A stretch of 15,384 bases of DNA. It comes from Micractinium sp. NFX-FRZ. Its lineage: Eukaryota > Chlorophyta > Trebouxiophyceae > Chlorellales > Chlorellaceae. A program made the translations under genes and the position numbers. Position 1 is the first letter of the stretch; every line of letters starts with the position of its first letter. The stretch is from assembly GCA_029339195.1 (NCBI GenBank), contig JAPTJF010000767.1, positions 1-15,384 on the forward strand. The letters run 5' to 3'. A model generated the notes under the pieces. The model worked only from the letters and a program-made list of their open reading frames with translations, made no database searches and was not told the origin of the DNA. Positions 7,101 to 13,800 of the stretch are shown here, in pieces.

Positions 7101-9821
7101 TGTGTGCCAGGTGTCTCGCGGGGGAGCGACGTGTGCCTGCAGAACACGACACCGACGGCACACACACAAGTTTGCGGGCAGGGGGCGGGCAGTACTGCCC
7201 TAGTCCTGCCCTAGTACTGCACTAGTGTAAGTCGTGGCTGGGGGTGAGATGTTAGTGTTGTGGTGGTTCAGGGCGGTGCAATGCTAGCCTGCCCTCCATC
7301 CCCGCCCCATACTGCGCCTGCCACCTCCTGCGCCCCCTGACTGCCCCGCCTGCTCCTCTTGGCGGCAGGGACGCATCCAATATTCCCGATGGCGAAGGGG
7401 GCATGCTGGTGCGCAAGGTGTACCCCGTGGGGTCATCTGCTGGAGTGCTGCAGGAGGGAGACGTGCTGCAGAGGTGAGCTGCACAGGCAGGGCTGCACAG
7501 AACACAGCGCAGCACCGGCGTCCCGGCTGCCTGATGGGCAGTGCACTACATCCGGCTGCGGTTGGTTGCAGCTGGGGCGCGGGGCATGCTGGCCCACCCA
7601 GCCTGGTACCAGTAGCCTGCATCTTTGCGCTCGAGTGCCCATCATCGTGTCTCAGGTTCGATGGCATCCAGATTGCATCAGACGGCACCGTGCCCTTCCG
7701 CTCCAACGAGCGCATCGCCATGAGTGAGCACGCATGGCTTGGCCTCAGTGGCAGGAGCATGAGCTGCGCGGTGTTGGTTGCCTGCGAGCTGCGCCGTGGG
7801 CCTGTGGGCTGCGTTGTGGTGTAATACAAATGAAGGGCTGCCTCACTTGGAAAGCCCTCGACATGCACCGCAGGCTTCCCCGTCTCCCAGCGCTACGTGG
7901 GCAACAATGCCACTGTGGAGGTGCTGCGTGATGGGGAGCCCCTGTCCCTCCAACTCACGTGAGTGCGAGGGTTTGGGGGGCTGCCTGCTTGCCCGCATCG
8001 CCAGCCCGCCTGCCTCTGAGGCAGGCGCATAATGCCGAGTGGGAGTCCGGCCCTGGCAATGACCTCAGCTATGTGTTCATATCCAACCCCTCTCACCCCC
8101 AGGCTGAAGGCCCCCTACCCTCATGTAGTACTGCCCTGCCACCGGGCCCCTCAACTTGGTTTAAGCTCCACCACACCCAGGCTTACTGTCCTCTGCCCCA
8201 TTGCCTGTGTTCATATGCTTACATGCAGGCTGAAGGGGCCCGACCCGCTGGTGCCGTACCACCTGAACGGCAGGGACCCTCCTTACCTGGTTGTGGCGGG
8301 CCTGCTGTTTGATGTCGTCACAGGCAAGCCAGCCAGAGCATTTTGTTTGTGCGAGCACACAGACGCTGTGCTGCGGTGCTGTTACAGCCCAGCCTCGCAT
8401 TCCTGTGCTCGTGCGCTGCCCTGCGCTTGGGTGTGGTGCCGGCAAGCGTGCCCACCCTGCGTGCCTGCCCGACTTCCTAGCTGTGCGCCAGTTCTGGCAA
8501 TCTCAAAAGGCTTCTGGCTCCCAACTGTTCACCCTCTGCTCAGTGGGACCTGCAACCCCCTTCTCATTCTCTGCTCCTTCCCCCCTCCCCTCTACCCCCC
8601 CTCCCCCGCAACCCCTGCAGTACCTTTCCTGTACTCCGAGTATGGGGATGAGGTGAGGGCCAAGGCACCCGTCACCCTGCTGGAGCAGCTGCAGTTCGGG
8701 GTGAAGAACAGCTCGGACGAACAGGTACTGCACGCAGTGGTACTGCAATTTGTGGCTGGGACAGAATCTTTGCTGTACAATTAAGGTGCCAGGCAGCCAG
8801 GATGTCAGAGAGGGCCTGCCTGCCTGCCTGCCTCTGCCTGCCTGCAGCTGCGTCAGCCCTGGCAGGCTGCTCAGGCGACAGCACTGCAGCCGCCTGCACT
8901 GCCGGCAGCCCGCCTTGCATCTTCCCCTCAGGTGCCACACCAGGCTGCCGGCTGTGTCGCCGGCGCTTGCCAGAGGCAGGATGGTTCTGCCGACTTTACA
9001 AGCTGTCCACCCCCGGCTTTGCCCCTCTTTCCCCCACCCCCCCACGGTGGCACCGGCAGGTGGTTGTGCTAAACCGAGTGCTGGCCAGTGATGCAACTGA
9101 CGGGTACGAAGACTTTTCCGAAATTCAGGTGGGGATCTCCAAGTCGAGGGCCGCCAGCCAAAAACCAGTTGCTCGACTGCATGCAGGGATGCCACCCAGA
9201 GGGGGCGGGCATGGGGGTTCACAGGGGGAAGGAGGCCGCCCTCCCACCCCCTGCGGCCACCGTTTCCCATCTGTCCCCTAAACGTTGCAGTCCAGCAACC
9301 AACGGGTCCGCCGGTTCAACGGGCAGCCAGTGGTGAGCCTGGCGCAGCTGGCGGGCGCTGTGGTGGACAGCCTGGCGGCGGAAGAGGAGTACCTCCGTTT
9401 TGATGTGGAGCACGACGTGAGTATGTGTGGGGGGGGAAGGCGATACGATTGTTCGGGCAGGGGTGAGGTGGGGTGCAGGGTAAGGGAGACGGAGAGGCAT
9501 CGGATGAGGAGTGCGGCATGAGTTGGCGGTAGGGAGGAAAGATCAGTAGTGTAGACTGCACAGGGGGGAGCCTGCCCTGGCAGCCTCAACATTGTGCCAA
9601 GAGAGAAGAGAACCTGCACGTTCGCTGCTTGATTCCCATTGACAAGAAGAGCCCAAGCTCCCATTGCACCACCACCCCTCATGCTGTTGTAGGAGGTTGT
9701 GGTGCTGGAGGCTGCACAGGTTCAGAACGCTACCGAGCAGGTGCTGGAGGCCCACGCCATTCCCAGCTCTATGTCCAAAGAGCTCTATGAAGCGCTCGTG
9801 GCTGCCAGCGATGGGCCCTGA
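4112..9821 (+). CDS. DEG: Deg/HtrA-type serine protease, DEG9/DEG10-like, 17 exons
   Basis: Exons: 4112-4205, 4306-4358, 4497-4805, 5013-5100, 5462-5568, 5885-5920, 6275-6329, 6585-6681, 6852-6971, 7369-7473, 7656-7723, 7874-7958, 8229-8323, 8621-8724, 9060-9128, 9291-9416 and 9693-9821; they total 1740 bases, 579 residues. The trypsin-like domain (about 100-290) has the full triad: His145 in TNAHSV, Asp176 in DCDLALL, and Ser254 in [11 protein letters not shown]-like domains follow: [24 protein letters not shown] with [15 protein letters not shown] (about 305-406), then a second, degenerate one (about 470-540). Order and spacing match plant DEG9/DEG10, which degrade damaged proteins without ATP. 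The N-terminus ([15 protein letters not shown]) resembles a secretory signal. NxS/T sites occur at N63, N88, N298 and N389, and two more lie towards the C-terminus. Plant DEG9 is reported as nuclear and DEG10 as mitochondrial, so location is open. The donor of exon 4 (GTTCTA) is weak, and two introns start with GC. Confidence 0.95.
5101..5461 (+). other. Deg intron 4 (361 bases), weak donor
   Basis: The intron separates LALLT from VDAEAFW, a junction well supported by homologues. Its donor, ACAG|GTTCTA, is poor, while the acceptor has a long C-rich pyrimidine tract. I recognise nothing else inside. Confidence 0.6.
5569..5884 (+). other. Deg intron 5 (316 bases)
   Basis: The intron has a GTGAGC donor and a CCTGCAG acceptor between GGDT and ISVTAG. 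Open frames across it encode no conserved segment, and I recognise nothing inside it. Confidence 0.6.
6039..6068 (+). repeat. Shadow copy of Deg exon 6 (36-nt exon)
   Basis: The real exon at 5885-5920 encodes [12 protein letters not shown]. The copy, about 148 bases downstream, encodes [12 protein letters not shown] in an open frame, and similarity continues into the flanking intron (CCTGCTGTG). In the copy the donor GT after CTGGAG has become GC followed by CG, so it probably cannot splice there. Confidence 0.85.
6680..6698 (+). promoter_or_regulatory. G-quadruplex motif on the 5' splice site of Deg intron 8
   Basis: GGGTGGGTGGGTGGGTGGG gives five G-triplets separated by single T bases, on the transcribed-sense strand. 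The donor of exon 8 (ATTGG|GTGGGT) lies within the first repeat. Each four-base step creates another GTGGGT, so the exact cut is ambiguous and only one register keeps the frame. Exon 8 carries the catalytic serine. Confidence 0.75.
7037..7071 (+). repeat. Donor-side shadow copy of Deg exon 9
   Basis: TGCAGCGCAtGGAGTCGGCA and the bases that follow match the last 31 coding bases of exon 9 with one difference. The GC-type donor is also copied (GCTCAG|GCGAGT against GCTCAG|GCAAGT). The copy lies 93 bases downstream of the true donor. The near-identity implies a recent duplication or strong conservation. Confidence 0.9.
7147..7194 (+). repeat. Second, more decayed donor-side copy of Deg exon 9
   Basis: CTGCAGAACACGACACCGAC followed by ACAAGTTTGCGGGCAGGGGGCGGG aligns with the exon 9 end, its donor and the first intron bases (GCAAGTGTGCGATGGGGCGGG). 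Identity is lower than in the first copy and the donor is lost. Confidence 0.55.
7195..7227 (+). repeat. 11-base tandem repeat, three copies
   Basis: CTGCCCTAGTC, CTGCCCTAGTA and CTGCACTAGTG follow one another directly in Deg intron 9. This is a small minisatellite with no evident function. Confidence 0.85.
8098..8150 (+). repeat. Acceptor-side shadow copy of Deg exon 13
   Basis: CCCCAGGCTGAAGGCCCCCT, continuing to about 8150, aligns with the start of exon 13 (GCAG|GCTGAAGGGGCCCGA at 8225). Similarity extends upstream into the intron (GTGTTCATAT in both), so intron and acceptor were copied together. The copy is about 128 bases upstream of the true exon and its frame decays. Confidence 0.8.
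8324..8620 (+). other. GC-AG intron 13 of the Deg protease
   Basis: The donor is GTCACAG|GCAAGC. Joining it to the CTGCAG acceptor makes the valine codon G|TA between FDVVT and [10 protein letters not shown], as family alignment requires. Reading through instead would insert a cysteine-rich stretch with no counterpart in the family. Confidence 0.75.
8814..8846. repeat. (TGCC)n simple repeat in Deg intron 14
   Basis: A GCCTGCCTGCCTGCCTGCC run followed by TCTGCCTGCCTGCAG. It resembles the repeats in methyltransferase intron 6. The remaining 200 or so bases of this 335-base intron hold nothing I recognise. Confidence 0.85.
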
Positions 9822-10199
9822 GGGTGGGCACGAGCGCCTTGGGAGTGGGCACATTGAAGCCATGCACAGGCGCCCCGAGGGCAAGCGCCCAAGGACCGTA
9901 GCCAAGCCCTTGCAGCCGCCAGCGTCGGGCCATGAAGGCACTTCAACTTGCACCTTGGTGTGTTGATTGGCTGGTGTGCACTGAGAACCAGCTTAGGTGC
10001 GTCAACAGCTAAGTACTGTACTGCAGTAGTGTTATAAGCCACATGTCGGAGACAGAGATAGAAAAGTTTGTGGAGACGGCAAGCCGCCAACCGCTCCGGC
10101 ACATAGCGCCTATGGCGGCAACAGCCGGCCACTTGGGCAGCACCGTGTAGCACGCCGCCCGCAGCTCCGGGTCAGCTGCCCACCAGCTTGCCGCCAGCT
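9822..10199. other. Convergent 3' intergenic region between Deg and the M1 peptidase
   Basis: The two stop codons, on opposite strands, are 378 bases apart, so both 3' untranslated regions lie here and may overlap. I find no TGTAA on the plus strand and no TTACA (TGTAA on the minus strand). Variant signals such as TGTAC (near 10017) may serve. No RNA gene or element was recognised. Confidence 0.6.
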
Positions 10200-10799
10200 T
10201 CACTCTGCCAGCTTGAGATCCGCGGCCACCATTTTAGCTGCAATGGGGTGGTAGGCCGCCTTCTGCTCCTTGTACGTGTCGAGCGCCAGCTGGCGGGCTG
10301 CCGGGCTCTTGCTGTTGTGGAGGGCCCGGTAGAGCGGGCGCAGGAACCTGCAGGGTGGACAGACGTATAAGGTGGGGATGAGCGGTGGTGGTCATATGGT
10401 GGGTGTGCAGCTGGTGGTGGAGCTGTTGCTGGTGCAGTGGGGCTCCCACTTTTGTTCAAGGTGTGCAGCAGAGCGGGTGCTGGAAAGTGGACGGGCGAAG
10501 GGGCACGGCAGGGTGAGGATGAGGGTAAGGGCACAGCGGGGTGAGGAGTGGTTGGGTCGCAAGGCGGGCTTGCAGCTGTGCTGGGGCAGGGCTACACTGC
10601 CACTCAACAGGCTCACCTTTTGATGCTCCGCTGTTCCTCAAAGAAATGCTGCACACGCGGCACACACACACACGAACACACACGCGTGCCTCCCCGCCTC
10701 CCTGCTGGCGACACGCTGTGCCACGTCACTCACTTCATGCGGCCCTGCTCTTTGAGGAACTCATGCACACGTGGCAGGATGGCGTCGTCGCCTGCAGGG

Positions 10800-10830
<31 letters not shown>

Positions 10831-13800
10831 CAGGAGCACGCGCATATATGAGGGTAGGTGGAGGGCGAGGGTACTTGGTGAGGCTTGTCACCAGCAAGTG
10901 TACGGCCCCCGCTACGCAGCGGTTGGTCAACAGATACATAGAAGCAGCACCCCCACCAAATGGCACAGCAGGATGCACGCTGGTCAGCAGCGGGGAAGCA
11001 ACGGCTCCCGCCTTGCCCCGCCCCGCCCACCCGCGTTGCTGCACAGCTGAGCACAGGGTGCAGGTTGCAACCGGCCAGCCGAGTCGACCTCACAGTCAAC
11101 CAGCCGGCCGAGCACGCATTGCACGCACCCGCGTTGATGCACAGCTGGAACCAGGAGTTGCGGATCTCGCTGTTGTGCCGGCCGTCCAGGTCGTACAGCT
11201 CGTTCATCCTGGCGGGGAGGTGACAAGAAATAACCGGAAAAAGAGAGTTGGAGCACGTGTTAAATAAGTGGGTGGATGGGTGGGTTTGTGAGGTAGGTTT
11301 ATGCTGGAGGTTGCAAGGCTGGGTGCTGCAGTGAATGCGATACATTGAGAAGAAGGGCACAGCATGGTGTGGATAAGGGTGGGAATGGCACACAGATGTT
11401 GTGCCGGCTGGCCCCACCATACGGCTCGCCCGCTCGCCCCACCCTGCCCTCTCGTAGGCAGCGCGCCCCCAGTGCTGCCCGCTCACTTGCGCGTGATGGT
11501 TGGGTGCAGGGGCTGCAGGGCACGCAGCTCGCCTAGCTTGTCCAGGAAGGCCACCACCTGAGAGAAGAGGGAAGTTGAGCTGACTAGTTATGAAGCATGA
11601 TCCTAGCAGGCACATGCAGACTGGGTGCCCAGCTTGTCCGGGAAGGCCACCACCTGAGAGTAAACATGAACCAGGAGGTCGAGTAAGCAACTCCAGAAGC
11701 CACATGTTTAGGTGGCACATGAGGGATGGGCGCCAGCTTGTCCAGAAAGGCCACCACCTGCGAGTAAACATGAACCAGGAGGTCGAGTCAGCAACTCCAG
11801 AAGCCACAGGTTGAGGTGGCACATGAGGGATGGGCGCCAGCTTGTCCAGGAGGGCCACCACCTGAGGTGATTGAAATAAAGGAGGGAGGAGGGGTTAGGT
11901 CCATGCAGCATGCATGTTTCGTTGCACATGGGAAGGGGGTGCCCAGCTTGGTCAGACAGGCCACCACTTGAGAGAAGAGGGCAGTAGCCACGGAAGCTGA
12001 ATGAACTTATGTAGCACGGATGCTTGTGGCATGTGGAGAAGGGGTGCCCAGCTTGTGGCCACCACCTGGAGGATAGGACAACTTCAACACGGAAGTGGAC
12101 TACCTAAATCAAACAGCGGATAACGTGCTCACAACCCAAGCCAGTGACCTTGATGTCGTCAGCGCTGGGCCAGCTGCAACCCGCTGCCAAATCCAGCACT
12201 GCCCCAGCCGCCGCCCGGCACCTCTCCCCGCTCATCACTGCCCCACTATACTCTTCAACAGCTACACCAAACAGCTTAACAACTCTGTGCCTTTACCTGC
12301 GTGGAGCTCCAGTCCTTGATGTCGTCCCCGCTGGCGCCCTGCGGCCCGCCGCTGCCGATGCCCATCACGTCGCTGGTGTGCCACCGCTTGCCCAGCTCGT
12401 ACGCCGCCTGCCCCAGGCTTTCGTCGTACGTGTTGGTCACCGGGGGCATGCCTGCAGGTGCAACACCGGTGGTGAGATCAGATGACGAGGAGCGGATGCA
12501 TGTATGAGAGCCTGACTCACCACAGCCTGGTGTGGGGCCCGCCTAGGCCCAGCACGCCTGCTGGCTTGGCAAACCACGCCTGCCCCATTGAACCCACCCA
12601 CCCGGCTTGTAAAACCACGTGCCCCGGTCGATCTCCTCCACTGCCTCGCAAGTTTTTTCAATGGAGACCCCACCCCCAGCTCATCGAACCCACCCACCCG
12701 GCTTGTAGAACCACGTCTCCCAGTCGATCTCCTGCACTTGTTCGCAGCCCTTGAAGTGGTCCAGGAAGAAGGCCTTGAAGTCGTCGCTGGTGAGGGGCTG
12801 CCCCGCAAAGCGCTGCACGTAGCTGGCAAAGAAGGGCTCGAACTGGGAGGAGCCGCCCACCAGCTCCTGCGGGCAAGAGGGGCGGGGAGTGAAGGAGTGA
12901 GACGCATATGGCAAAGGGACACAACATGTAGCGCGCAAAGAAGGGCTCGAGCTGGGAGAAGCCGCCCACCAGCTCCTGCAGGCGGGAGGGGGGGAGGATG
13001 TGCAGGAGGATGGGACAAAGAAAGAAGGGGTGACACGAATATGGCGAGGAAAAGCGACATACCGCGCGCAAACAAGGGCTCGAACTCGGCGGAGCCGCCC
13101 ACGAGCTCCTGCGAGTGCAGGGTGTGCGGCATGGGAGGAGGAGGAAGGGGTGAGACGCAAGGGCAAGGGGAAGCGCCACATAGCTCGCAGAGAATGGATC
13201 AAGCTGAGAGATGGCTGGCAGGGGAGGGGCACGGGGGAGGCGGGGAGGCACAGGGCACCCCTCGCTGCCTCCCCTGCAGCCTGCCCTCTCCGCTCCAGGC
13301 GGGCATCCTTCACACCCGCTCTGCCCCACCCCTGGTTTGTGCTGCCCACAGCCAGGCACCTTGGCAAGCACAGGCCAACCCACCACACCCCCTACAGAAA
13401 CAGCTGAACGGCGCACGTGGAGGTCATGGATGCAGGCAACCATAATATGTGCTGTCTTTCTACATATTATGCAAACAGCACACCCTGAAGAAGCCGCTGA
13501 ATGGGGCTGTACCTGGAGGTAGTGGATGAAGGCAAAGCCCTTCTCATCTGCAGGCGGGTGGGGCAGGGGGCGAGGGTCAATCAGAGGCAGGCGCAGGGCG
13601 AAGCAGAAGAGCTCAAAAGGCGCGCGGGCTATCATCTGTGTGAGGGAGAGCAGCTCCTGAGTGCCTGCCCTGGCTGTGGGGCTGAAAGCAATGCGTCCTG
13701 TGGGATCCCCCGCGTTCTGCCCAGCACAGTTTGTCTGCCTGCCTCCCCCCTCCCCTTCCAGATCGCATGCTGCCGACAATCCTAAACACCCCAGCACGGC

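Larger units (their letters stand above)
6972..7368 (+). other. GC-AG intron 9 of the Deg protease
   Basis: The donor is CTCAG|GCAAGT, the strong consensus of GC-AG introns. The phase (AG|G, arginine) joins ATLR to DASNIP as in homologues, and no GT donor nearby gives the same join. The intron also contains two donor-side copies of the preceding exon. Confidence 0.8.

Noticed and set aside
7560..7620. Possible copy of Deg exon 10 (GGGGCATGCTGG shared)
   Set aside because: The match is about 12 bases with weak similarity afterwards and no splice site, too short in this composition to claim.
10013..10040. Partial palindrome near GTACTGTACTGCAGTAG as a terminator hairpin
   Set aside because: The dyad is imperfect and short, and intrinsic terminators are not expected for nuclear genes.
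10761..11861. 366-residue minus-strand open frame
   Set aside because: It reads through the exon 7 repeat units and introns of the peptidase in mixed frames. The repeats in its protein are the splice-junction array, not a repeat protein.
11558..12070. CRISPR-like array of regularly spaced repeats
   Set aside because: The repeated segments are exon starts with their intron flanks, the spacers are themselves repeated, and the context is a eukaryotic intron.
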